Shown: in pieces, positions 1 to 6,130 of the stretch
How the letters are laid out: each line of letters opens with the position of its first letter
How positions within the stretch are numbered: position 1 is the first letter of the stretch
From: Candidatus Peregrinibacteria bacterium
GTDB taxonomy: Bacteria; Patescibacteriota; Gracilibacteria; UBA1369; PNNO01
Assembly (NCBI GenBank): GCA_030595015.1
Contig: JAUVDZ010000021.1
Span: 1-11,927, forward strand
Direction of reading: 5' to 3'
Length of the DNA: 11,927 nt
Program-made: the position numbers and the translations under genes
Notes under the pieces: generated by a model
The model's input: the letters and a program-made list of their open reading frames with translations, nothing else
What the model was told of the DNA's origin: nothing
The model's database searches: none

Positions 1-2
1 TT

Positions 3-116
3 GTTGGTACTCCAACAAACCATAGTTTTGGTGCTGTAGTGATTCTGATATTCATAATTTTGGGGTTAGAAAAATATACATGGCATAGGCCAATTTTAAT
101 GTTGAAAATTTTGTAA
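3..116 (+). CDS. Possible C-terminal end of a membrane protein (5' truncated by window edge)
   Basis: The third forward frame is open from the window edge to a TAA at 114-116 and encodes 37 residues. They include a hydrophobic stretch (AVVILIFIILGL) followed by the polar, basic end EKYTWHRPILMLKIL, which looks like a last membrane segment and a short cytoplasmic tail. No family can be named. An NHSFGA motif near the start recalls PAP2-type phosphatases, but no third PAP2 motif follows. It ends 30 bp before the lexA stop on the other strand, with a hairpin between the two. A frame this short can be open by chance, so this is a tentative call. Confidence 0.3.
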   Translation, partial: VGTPTNHSFGAVVILIFIILGLEKYTWHRPILMLKIL

Positions 117-125
117 TCGCTGCAA

Positions 126-145
126 AGTCGCTAAAGCTAGCGACT
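126..145. terminator. Perfect 8-bp hairpin between convergent ends, possible bidirectional terminator
   Basis: AGTCGCTA and TAGCGACT form a perfect 8-bp inverted repeat around the loop AAGC. It lies directly after the lexA stop codon on the minus strand and after the possible plus-strand ORF end at 116. The T-tracts are weak on both sides (TTTGC on the minus side, ATTAAT on the plus side), so efficient termination is uncertain. Confidence 0.45.
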
Positions 146-146
146 A

Positions 147-758
147 TTAATAGAATCGCAGCAATGATGTGACGACTCCCTGAATTACAAGCTCCCCTTC
201 AGGATAAATATCCTCGAAAGCTTTGTTTTCTGCGTGCAAATAAATTTTGCTACCGTCTTTTATATATCTTTTTACTGTATTTTGATTATCAACCAATGCA
301 ACAACTATATCAAAGTTTTTTGCTGGCTTCTTCCCATCAACAATTACAAGATCTCCATCATGAATTCCTGCATCAATCATACTTTCACCTCTAACTTTTA
401 ATATGAATGTAGATTTACCACCTTTTGATATATCAGGCCCAACATCATACCAACCTTCAATATATTCCTCACTATCTACAGGGCCTCCTGCTGGCACAAA
501 ACCCAGCAAAGGCAATTTTACAGTTTCACTTTCCAGGCGTTTTTTTACAGATTCAAATAATTTAATCCCGCGAGGAGTATCATCTTTTTTAATGTGCCCT
601 TTTTCTTCAAGGGCTTTTAGATGTTTTAAAATACTGTTATCAGAACTAACTTCAAAATGTTCCCGCATTTCACGAATAGTTGGAGACTTACCATGTTTCA
701 ATTGATATTTTTCAATATATTTTAGAACTGCACCTTGTTTTTCTGTTAAAGCCTCCAT
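147..758 (-). CDS. lexA: LexA repressor, SOS-response transcriptional regulator and self-cleaving protease
   Basis: LexA represses DNA-damage genes and is inactivated when RecA-ssDNA filaments stimulate its self-cleavage. The 203-residue protein has the usual length. Residues 1-60 are a winged helix-turn-helix (LTEKQ start, SPTIREMREHFEVSS recognition region). The Ala-Gly cleavage site is in FVPAGGPV (A90-G91). The S24 peptidase part carries the catalytic serine in RGESM (S126) and the lysine in NTVKRY (K163), so it should be a functional self-cleaving repressor. A longer frame begins at a GTG at 788, but the promoter places the transcription start near 783, so ATG 758 is the probable start, with a leader of about 25 nt. 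There is no Shine-Dalgarno sequence. Two matching palindromes over the promoter indicate autoregulation. Confidence 0.95.
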   Translation of the reverse strand: MEALTEKQGAVLKYIEKYQLKHGKSPTIREMREHFEVSSDNSILKHLKALEEKGHIKKDDTPRGIKLFESVKKRLESETVKLPLLGFVPAGGPVDSEEYIEGWYDVGPDISKGGKSTFILKVRGESMIDAGIHDGDLVIVDGKKPAKNFDIVVALVDNQNTVKRYIKDGSKIYLHAENKAFEDIYPEGELVIQGVVTSLLRFY

Positions 759-772
759 ATAAATAATTATTA

Positions 773-788
773 GTGAGTGTATGCTCAC
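773..788. promoter_or_regulatory. Putative LexA operator 1 (GTGAG-N6-CTCAC), over the transcription start
   Basis: GTGAGTGTATGCTCAC is an inverted repeat with 5-bp arms and a 6-bp centre. It directly follows the lexA -10 hexamer and covers the predicted +1. Its arms are identical to those of the second copy at 796-811. Assignment to LexA is inferred from position and from the usual autoregulation of lexA genes. Confidence 0.75.
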
Positions 789-817
789 ATTATAGGTGAG
801 GCCGCACTCACCGTCAA
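789..817 (-). promoter_or_regulatory. lexA promoter, near-consensus sigma-70 type
   Basis: On the minus strand, TTGACG (817-812) and TATAAT (794-789) are separated by exactly 17 bp. Transcription should begin about 783, placing the start ATG (758) about 25 nt downstream. One palindromic operator fills the spacer and another lies over the transcription start. Confidence 0.85.
795..812. promoter_or_regulatory. Putative LexA operator 2 (GGTGAG-N6-CTCACC), in the promoter spacer
   Basis: GGTGAGGCCGCACTCACC has 6-bp arms around a 6-bp centre. It occupies the 17-bp spacer between the -35 and -10 hexamers. Centre-to-centre distance to operator 1 is 23 bp, about two helical turns, so two LexA dimers could bind on the same face. 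Confidence 0.75.
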
Positions 818-843
818 GAGAAAAAGTTTATTTTTGTTTTATT

Positions 844-884
844 CGGCTAAAAGCCGGGCTCCAAAGGGCTCCGCTATCGCTACG
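844..884. repeat. GC-rich hairpin cluster after the LemA-like gene, with a 14-mer also found at 9496
   Basis: In an AT-rich intergenic stretch this patch holds CGGCT-AAA-AGCCG (845-857), a tandem GGGCTCC-AAA-GGGCTCC, and an AGGGC/GCCCT dyad enclosing CCGCTATCGCTACG (871-884). The same 14-mer recurs at 9496-9509. The patch lies downstream of the minus-strand LemA-like gene and may help end that transcript, although no U-tract follows the hairpins. It resembles a short interspersed extragenic repeat. Confidence 0.5.
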
Positions 885-886
885 CC

Positions 887-1498
887 CTATTCAAATTCAA
901 AGATTTGTTTTCTCTTATAACTAAGTGCTAAAGCCGGCACTATATTATAAGGTCGATGAAGAACATTATTATGTTTCCTCACCCTGGTATTAAAATCAGA
1001 ACTTAATTTTTCAATGTCAGCACGCATATCATTTATATCTTTTTTTAACTCCAGATAAATCGTATTTCGTCTAAGATCACCATTGATATCTCCAAGTTTA
1101 ATTAATTCAGCAATTTTTCTACTTAAATCATGCTCTACAACCATTTTTTTCATTCCTGACTTAGTATTTTTTCCGGCACGTGCTCGCACATCAATTAACA
1201 AATTTACTTTATTTTTAAATTCATCATTATCGCTTATAAATCCTCGCATTGTTTCGATCAATAAAGGTAATAGATCCTGTCTATATTGCAGTTTATCTAC
1301 AAGATTATACCAACGAATATTTATCTCATCGCGAAGTGTTCGAATATGAATAACTGATAGGCTGAAGGCAAAAATAGCCAGTATTATAACGCCGATGACA
1401 ATGAATATAATATTTTCCACAGATACGAGTGTTAATGAGTATCTGGCGAGCGTAAGCGCGAGCCAAGTGTGAGTCTGCCCTGGGCAGACGAACTCCAT
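887..1498 (-). CDS. LemA-family membrane-anchored protein
   Basis: LemA proteins are single-pass, mostly helical proteins with no settled biochemical role. Residues 29-49 form one membrane segment. Residues 61-110 match the LemA core (IRWYNLVDKLQYRQDLLP, then MRGF and a RARA motif), and the C-terminal part (FNTRVRKHN, then PYNIVPAL) matches the family's last helix. The frame opens at ATG 1498, but the first 26 residues look unlike a LemA N-terminus and are encoded by GC-rich palindromes. GTG 1420, just before the membrane segment, may be the true start, giving 177 residues. Neither candidate start has a Shine-Dalgarno. It lies 12 bp (ATG start) or 90 bp (GTG start) after the PH-domain gene and appears to be last in the ftsW operon. 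The fold assignment is fairly sure; the start is not. Confidence 0.75.
   Translation of the reverse strand: MEFVCPGQTHTWLALTLARYSLTLVSVENIIFIVIGVIILAIFAFSLSVIHIRTLRDEINIRWYNLVDKLQYRQDLLPLLIETMRGFISDNDEFKNKVNLLIDVRARAGKNTKSGMKKMVVEHDLSRKIAELIKLGDINGDLRRNTIYLELKKDINDMRADIEKLSSDFNTRVRKHNNVLHRPYNIVPALALSYKRKQIFEFE
1444..1489. repeat. Two adjacent GC-rich palindromes within or before the LemA-like gene
   Basis: GTCTGCCCTGGGCAGAC (1473-1489) is a perfect 8-bp inverted repeat about one central base. At 1444-1465 a second dyad has TGGC/GCCA and GCG/CGC pairs around TAAG, with GA/GA mismatches between them. Both lie in the first codons of the ATG-1498 frame. Their composition is unlike the AT-rich neighbourhood, suggesting intergenic repeat elements or a processing site rather than coding sequence. 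Confidence 0.6.
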
Positions 1499-1510
1499 AT
1501 TCTTATTTTA

Positions 1511-2152
1511 TCAAATGGTGCGACTTCCTTCAAATGTCGGTTCAATAAAAGGATGATTTTTATTTTCTTTTTTGACATTTTCAGTTTTTTTTCGATTTCT
1601 AAGCAGGCTTCCTCTTAGATATTCACTTTTTAACTGATTGATTTTACTAAAATGATAATCCGGATTTGGAATGTTGGTAAGCACTTTCGTGGTAGATGAA
1701 GACGAAAGTGTGAGCTCTAGATCGCCATATCTTAAAAAGTTTTGCAAAATCCCATTTTGTCTTTTTTGGATATCCTGTACTTTCGGCAAGTCAGTGGCAT
1801 CTTTAGAGTCTTTTAAATATAATGATTTGTTAAGAACCACTACTCTGAAATTTGTTATAATTATTATCTCTAAAAAGTACCGGATAATTCTTAAAAAGAA
1901 TTTGTGAAGAAAAAAAGTAAAAATGCCAACTATAACAATTGCAGCCACATTTATAAAAGGAGAATCCTGTGAAAAGAAGTTATAGATCCCTTTAAAATAA
2001 ATCCCTGTTAAAATTAGAAGACTGAGTAAAACAATAAATCCTGCAAAATCTTTAATTAGAACAATCCAATGTTTACGGCAGAAACAACTTACAGCTTCAG
2101 ATTTATGCTGTCCCTTAAAATGTTGATTTGTATGATCTACTTCTGCATTCAT
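1511..2152 (-). CDS. Membrane protein with a bacterial PH domain (YdbS/YdbT-like, bPH2)
   Basis: The 213-residue protein has two membrane segments (about 36-56 and 66-88) followed by a cytoplasmic domain at 95-178 with the bPH2 pattern: ITNFRVVVLNKSLYLKD, a DLPKVQDIQ strand, then FLRYGDLEL. The C-terminal 35 residues are basic and polar. Such proteins are widespread in Gram-positive bacteria and Patescibacteria and have no firm function; a role in membrane or envelope homeostasis is inferred. Its ATG overlaps the TGA of the upstream small gene (ATGA at 2149-2152), which indicates translational coupling. The LemA-like gene follows 12-90 bp downstream, depending on that gene's start. Confidence 0.7.
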   Translation of the reverse strand: MNAEVDHTNQHFKGQHKSEAVSCFCRKHWIVLIKDFAGFIVLLSLLILTGIYFKGIYNFFSQDSPFINVAAIVIVGIFTFFLHKFFLRIIRYFLEIIIITNFRVVVLNKSLYLKDSKDATDLPKVQDIQKRQNGILQNFLRYGDLELTLSSSSTTKVLTNIPNPDYHFSKINQLKSEYLRGSLLRNRKKTENVKKENKNHPFIEPTFEGSRTI

Positions 2153-2376
2153 AAAGTAATGTAGTAAACAAATACTGTTGAGCTGACCGCTAATACAATT
2201 ATAAGTGATATATAAGCCATTGCTATATATCTGAGTCTTAAGAATCCAAATAACATTGTGTATTTTGATTCGTCAAATCTATATTTGTTAATATATCTGT
2301 ACAAAAGCTTTACGCTTATTAAGCAGTAAATTATAGAGATTACTCCAAGGATTGCAGTGATTAGCATTAAAGTCAT
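2149..2376 (-). CDS. Small two-TM membrane protein, unknown function
   Basis: The 75-residue protein is almost all membrane: segment one at about 3-26, a basic loop (RYINKYRFDESKY), and segment two at about 50-73. No family is recognised. It sits 71 bp after murG and shares an ATGA stop/start overlap with the PH-domain gene, so the two are probably translated together and may form a complex. The conserved-looking operon position is the main evidence that it is real. No Shine-Dalgarno precedes its ATG (ACTTAAGTATG). Confidence 0.65.
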   Translation of the reverse strand: MTLMLITAILGVISIIYCLISVKLLYRYINKYRFDESKYTMLFGFLRLRYIAMAYISLIIVLAVSSTVFVYYITL

Positions 2377-2447
2377 ACTTAAGTTGTTTAAATAACAAAA
2401 ATAGCACTTTCGCTTTCAAAGCTTTCGAGAAGTAATCATATCCCTAT

Positions 2448-3503
2448 TTATGGCTTTTCGTCAATGTATTCTTCAAGTATCTCTAGAATTTTTTCTGCAG
2501 CATTATTTGGGGTATGTTTTTTAGGATCTTTATTGAGTGCAAATAAAATTACTTCCTCGAGTTTTTCTGTAGTTAATTCTTCGTCAGCAATTATCCATGT
2601 ATTTGAATGTGTTTTTTTATGAGCCTGCGCATTGATCGTTTGCTCTCCTCTTGATGCGGCTTTTGCAATTGGGATTAAGATTGATGGAAGCCCAAGTGCA
2701 GCGATTTCTGCAAGACTGTTTGCTCCTGCTCTTGAAATAACTACTCTTGAAATAGCATAAAGATCAGGAAGTTCTTTGTTGATGTATTCGTATGATTTGT
2801 ATTGATCTGTGTTGTCCATTATTTTTTTTCCTTTTCCTGTAATGTGGATTATATTTGCATTTATATTTGGCAAAGCTTCAATAATTGCTTCATTTATATG
2901 TTTAGCTCCCTGGCTGCCTCCCATTACTAAAATTACAGGGAGATCATTTTTTAAACCACAAAATTTAAATCCACGATCTCTATCTCCTTTTGTTATAAAT
3001 TCTCTTACTGGATTTCCTGTTACAACTTTTTTAATATTTCTTGGAAGTAAATCCTTGCTTTCAATATATGACATACAAATTACATCTGCTTTTTTTGAAG
3101 CTAACTTATTTGCGAGTCCGGGTAAGACATCGGATTCATGTAAAACAACTGGTATTTTAAGCAATTTAGCAGCATAAACTACAGGAATCCCAACATATCC
3201 ACCTTTACTAAAAACAACGTTTGGTTTAAAGCCAAGCAATGCAAAATATGACTGTACAAATCCAATTGGTAATCTAAAAAAATCTACAAAATTTTTAAAA
3301 CTAAAGTATCTTCGCAATTTTCCGGTTTGCACACCTTTAAATTTAACTCCTATTTCTGGAATCATCTTTGCTTCAGGTCCGCGGGATGATCCAATATAAA
3401 GAATTTTTATATCAGGATGTTTTTCCTTAAGCTTCTGTATTAGAGCGATATTGGGTGTTATATGGCCTGCTGTTCCCCCGCCCGTGAAAACGATGCGTGT
3501 CAT
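2448..3503 (-). CDS. murG: MurG, UDP-GlcNAc:lipid I N-acetylglucosaminyltransferase
   Basis: MurG transfers GlcNAc from UDP-GlcNAc to lipid I at the inner membrane face, making the peptidoglycan precursor lipid II. The 351-residue GT28-family protein is full length. The N-terminal glycine-rich loop TGGGTAGHITPN is at 7-18, HESDVLPGLANK at 122-133, and VTGNPVREF at 161-169. The C-terminal domain has GGSQGA (195-200), ISRAGANSLAEIA (256-268) and the sugar-nucleotide region ending RGEQTINAQ (285-293). The glycine loop fixes the start at 3503, so the first 77 nt lie inside the 3' end of ftsW in another frame. That makes translational coupling likely and puts two consecutive lipid II steps under one control. 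Confidence 0.96.
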   Translation of the reverse strand: MTRIVFTGGGTAGHITPNIALIQKLKEKHPDIKILYIGSSRGPEAKMIPEIGVKFKGVQTGKLRRYFSFKNFVDFFRLPIGFVQSYFALLGFKPNVVFSKGGYVGIPVVYAAKLLKIPVVLHESDVLPGLANKLASKKADVICMSYIESKDLLPRNIKKVVTGNPVREFITKGDRDRGFKFCGLKNDLPVILVMGGSQGAKHINEAIIEALPNINANIIHITGKGKKIMDNTDQYKSYEYINKELPDLYAISRVVISRAGANSLAEIAALGLPSILIPIAKAASRGEQTINAQAHKKTHSNTWIIADEELTTEKLEEVILFALNKDPKKHTPNNAAEKILEILEEYIDEKP

Positions 3504-4635
3504 AAGAAGTAGTATATTTAGAAATATTAATTAAAATTCCGAGTCCGATTAAAGTTGTTAAAATGGATGATCCGCCATAACTTATAAGTGGTAGCGTGAT
3601 ACCTGTTACAGGTAAAAGTCCTGTGTTCACTCCAATATTAATATATGCTTGCGCAACTATCCAGGTGGTTATTCCGGCGGCCAGCAACATTGAGAATCTG
3701 TCAGGGGCTGTATTGGCGATTCGAAAGCCACGATAAGCAATTATGCCGTATGCAATAACAACTAGCAGTATTCTTAAAAATCCTAATTCTTCTGCAGACG
3801 CAGCAAAAATAAAGTCATCTGAAGCTTGTGGAAGCCAGTATGATTTTTGAACTCCCTGCGTTAATCCTTTTCCCCAAAAGCCTCCACTACCAACTGCGAT
3901 ATTTGCTTGTTCGGATTGCCAGCAATAATCTTCAACGCAATCTTGATCTAAGCTTACGTATGCCACAAAACGCTCTCGTACATGGGTTACGTTTGCCACT
4001 ACCATAATTGCGATTAAAAATGCAGCTAATCCTCCTAATGCCAAATGTCTGAATTTGGCTCCGGCAACAAAATAAACTGAAACCGCAGCAATTGTTAATA
4101 CAAGAGTAGATCCTAAATCCGGTTGCAGAATCACCGGTAAAATCATGAGTCCGGCAATAACACAAAAGGGGATAAATCCATATTGAAAACTTTCAACATC
4201 TTTGGATTTTTCATCCATCCAGCGTGCGAGATAAAAGATCAGAGCCAATTTGGCAAACTCAGCAGGTTGAAAAGAAGTATTAAAAATCACAAGCCAACTT
4301 TTCGCAATAGTTCCAAATCCTTTTCCGGCAATTAGTACAAACAGTAAAAGTAGCAGGATAAAGCCAAAAAATGGTAATGCGATTCTACGCCAGAACTTAT
4401 AAGGTATTTTTGCACATATAAGCAAAGCCACAATTCCGACAAAAACTCTTATTATATGATTTTTGAACAAAAGGTAACAATCAACGCCTGATTGTTCACA
4501 ATTCGGATACAAAATGTCCGGTGCAGAAAGTTGAATCGATTTTGGAACACCAATACTCGTAATCATCACAACTCCAAATAAAAGGAGCGCGAGAGTCACT
4601 ATTAGAAGCACTTTATCCGATTTTGTTTTTTGCAT
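3427..4635 (-). CDS. ftsW: FtsW, SEDS-family peptidoglycan glycosyltransferase of the divisome
   Basis: SEDS proteins polymerise lipid II in the membrane. This 402-residue protein shows SFQPAEFAKLALIFYLARW (121-139), LQPDLGSTLVL (170-180), DDFIFAASAEELGF (273-286) and PVTGITLPLISYGGSS (342-357), with about ten membrane segments. D274, in the (T/D)DFIFA motif, is the likely catalytic acid by comparison with RodA/FtsW. FtsW is preferred over RodA because murG follows directly. The core ends near residue 374; residues 378-402, rich in Arg, Asn and His, are encoded within the start of murG. Two cysteine pairs (C46/C53, C233/C238) lie in predicted extracytoplasmic loops. ATG 4635 has no Shine-Dalgarno. 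Confidence 0.93.
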   Translation of the reverse strand: MQKTKSDKVLLIVTLALLLFGVVMITSIGVPKSIQLSAPDILYPNCEQSGVDCYLLFKNHIIRVFVGIVALLICAKIPYKFWRRIALPFFGFILLLLLFVLIAGKGFGTIAKSWLVIFNTSFQPAEFAKLALIFYLARWMDEKSKDVESFQYGFIPFCVIAGLMILPVILQPDLGSTLVLTIAAVSVYFVAGAKFRHLALGGLAAFLIAIMVVANVTHVRERFVAYVSLDQDCVEDYCWQSEQANIAVGSGGFWGKGLTQGVQKSYWLPQASDDFIFAASAEELGFLRILLVVIAYGIIAYRGFRIANTAPDRFSMLLAAGITTWIVAQAYINIGVNTGLLPVTGITLPLISYGGSSILTTLIGLGILINISKYTTSYDTHRFHGRGNSRPYNTQYRSNTEA

Positions 4636-4671
4636 AAATCTGCGTAAAATTTACTATTATTTCGGGGATTC

Positions 4672-4700
4672 ATACTACCTTAAACGCGATTGTCAGGCAA
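4672..4700 (-). promoter_or_regulatory. Candidate promoter for the ftsW-murG operon
   Basis: On the minus strand TTGCCT (4700-4695) and TAGTAT (4677-4672) are separated by 17 bp, giving a leader of about 30 nt before ATG 4635. Each hexamer matches consensus at only four of six positions, so this is a weak call. Confidence 0.35.
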
Positions 4701-4706
4701 TATGGG

Positions 4707-4746
4707 TTTCTTAGAGAAAAGCCTTTCTTAGAGAAAGTCCTTTCTC
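4707..4746. repeat. Tandem 17-bp repeats upstream of the lspA promoter
   Basis: TTTCTTAGAGAAAAGCC (4707-4723) is followed at once by TTTCTTAGAGAAAGTCC (4724-4740), then by a partial third copy beginning TTTCTCT (4741-4747). Each unit contains the small dyad TTTCT-TAG-AGAAA. The array lies about 20-55 bp upstream of the lspA -10 and between the divergent ftsW and lspA promoters. It could be a regulator binding array, or a slipped duplication of no consequence. Confidence 0.6.
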
Positions 4747-4754
4747 TACCCCTA

Positions 4755-4763
4755 TGCTATAAT
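4755..4763 (+). promoter_or_regulatory. Extended -10 promoter of lspA, probably leaderless
   Basis: TGCTATAAT is a perfect extended -10 with no convincing -35. TATAAT ends at 4763 and the ATG starts at 4771, so transcription should start at or within a base or two of the start codon. Confidence 0.75.
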
Positions 4764-4770
4764 CACCCCA

Positions 4771-5229
4771 ATGAGCAAGCAATTTATAAAATTCGTAAGT
4801 TTATTTGTTATCGTAGCGTTCGTAACTTTTGCTTTGGACCGCGCGATTAAGGAAGTAGTGGTGAGATTTTTGACGCAAGATATTCACATTATTGAAGGAT
4901 TTGTGCGAATAACATACAGTCAAAACCCTGGAGTTGCTTTTGGCTTGCAGATCCCGCAGATCGTACAATTGATTCTTGTACCAGCTTTAATTGTTGGTGG
5001 ATTTCACCTCGTAACGCAGCATTTAAGACTTGATAGCGTGTTTGTTCAAATCACGGTTGGAGCAATTGCAGGAGGCGCAATTAGTAATTTTACAGACCGA
5101 ATTTTACACTCATACGTAATTGATTATTTAGCAATTTGGTTCTGGCCGGTTTTCAACCTGGCCGACGCCGCTATAACTGTTGGAATCTTGCTTCTAGTGC
5201 TGTTTTATGGTAAAATAAAAAGAGTTTAA
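4771..5229 (+). CDS. lspA: LspA, lipoprotein signal peptidase (signal peptidase II)
   Basis: LspA is an inner-membrane aspartyl protease that removes the signal peptide of diacylglyceryl-modified prolipoproteins. The 152-residue protein has four membrane segments and the family signatures: D23 after TM1, QNPGVAFGL (51-59), GGAISNFTDR with catalytic D109, and FNLADAAI with catalytic D132. Length and both catalytic aspartates are normal, so it should be active. It implies that this organism makes lipoproteins. The next gene starts 19 bp downstream and is probably co-transcribed. The leaderless start explains the missing Shine-Dalgarno. Confidence 0.93.
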   Translation: MSKQFIKFVSLFVIVAFVTFALDRAIKEVVVRFLTQDIHIIEGFVRITYSQNPGVAFGLQIPQIVQLILVPALIVGGFHLVTQHLRLDSVFVQITVGAIAGGAISNFTDRILHSYVIDYLAIWFWPVFNLADAAITVGILLLVLFYGKIKRV

Positions 5230-5248
5230 AATCATTTTACAAAACAAA

Positions 5249-6130
5249 ATGGAACAAGAAAATCAACCTCCTCAATTTACTTTTCTTTCACTAATTACCA
5301 GAAGTATTGCTGGTTTAGTTGGTGGAGTTTTGGGATCAGTGGTTTTATTGATTATTTATATTTTAAGTGTTTCGATTGTTTCGCCGGTATTAAATCCGGT
5401 AGTTTCCGGATCAGCAGTTGAAAGTAGCGAAGTCAGCCCGTTATTTATATTTATTTTAATGGGAATGGTTTTTGCATCGACTTTGGCGGCAAATATAATT
5501 ACTCCTTTATTGATTTCACTTACGCAAAGCGGAAAATATAAGAGAGTGACTACTTCATTATTTCAGATTTTCATTATAAATATCGTTGTTTTTGTGATTC
5601 TTGCACCGATTTATTTGTTTTCACAAGGACTTGGATTTGAATTTATGTCTTATGCAGCTGGGCTTCAAATCGCGTTTAGTGTTTTGGCTTCAGCATTAGT
5701 ATTTGAAATTATTGCAAATTATAAATATGCTCTTTTGGGCGTTTATTCTACAATTTTTGCGGTTCTATTAGCGATCGCATTAAATATCATGGTTTACACA
5801 GTTGCAGGTAATGCAACTATCCTTTTATTTATTGCTCTTCCTCTTTTATGGGGAGGCGTAGGATTTATGTTTGGAGTTGTAGGCATGGTTTATCAATGGG
5901 TTGTACGAACATGGGGCGTTGATTATCTTTCAACTTTCCAGGATTATACAAAAGATTATGGAATTGCAGAAGCAGCTCAGGAAGCTCAACAAGAAGCTGT
6001 AGAAGCTGCAGCACCTCCTCCTGTTGATACAGAGGGCGTAGACTTTTTAAGAAAGGATGAAACTCCGCCACCCGAACAACCTCCAGCAGAACAACCGCCA
6101 GAACCTCCTACTCAAACCCCTCAGCAATAG
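5249..6130 (+). CDS. Six-TM membrane protein with an Ala/Gln and Pro-rich C-terminal tail, unknown function
   Basis: The 293-residue protein has about six membrane segments (18-42, 63-92, 102-125, 135-155, 160-182 and 188-218). A cytoplasmic tail from about 235 follows: first an AEAAQEAQQEAVEAAA helix-like stretch, then acidic proline-rich repeats of the PPPEQPPAEQPPEPP type. The overall plan is Yip1-like (N- and C-terminal soluble ends around a compact bundle), but no motif proves that. It probably shares the lspA promoter, from which it is 19 bp away. Its last 23 nt, encoding the proline-rich end and TAG, overlap the 3' end of aroE on the other strand. The function is unknown. Confidence 0.75.
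   Translation: MEQENQPPQFTFLSLITRSIAGLVGGVLGSVVLLIIYILSVSIVSPVLNPVVSGSAVESSEVSPLFIFILMGMVFASTLAANIITPLLISLTQSGKYKRVTTSLFQIFIINIVVFVILAPIYLFSQGLGFEFMSYAAGLQIAFSVLASALVFEIIANYKYALLGVYSTIFAVLLAIALNIMVYTVAGNATILLFIALPLLWGGVGFMFGVVGMVYQWVVRTWGVDYLSTFQDYTKDYGIAEAAQEAQQEAVEAAAPPPVDTEGVDFLRKDETPPPEQPPAEQPPEPPTQTPQQ

Noticed and set aside
1..18. Perfect inverted repeat TTGTTGG-TACT-CCAACAA at the window edge
   Set aside because: It has no following T-tract and lies in a possible coding frame cut by the edge, so no role can be judged.
759..788. GTG 788 as the lexA start
   Set aside because: It lies upstream of the predicted transcription start and within the operator, and the family N-terminus begins at the ATG at 758.
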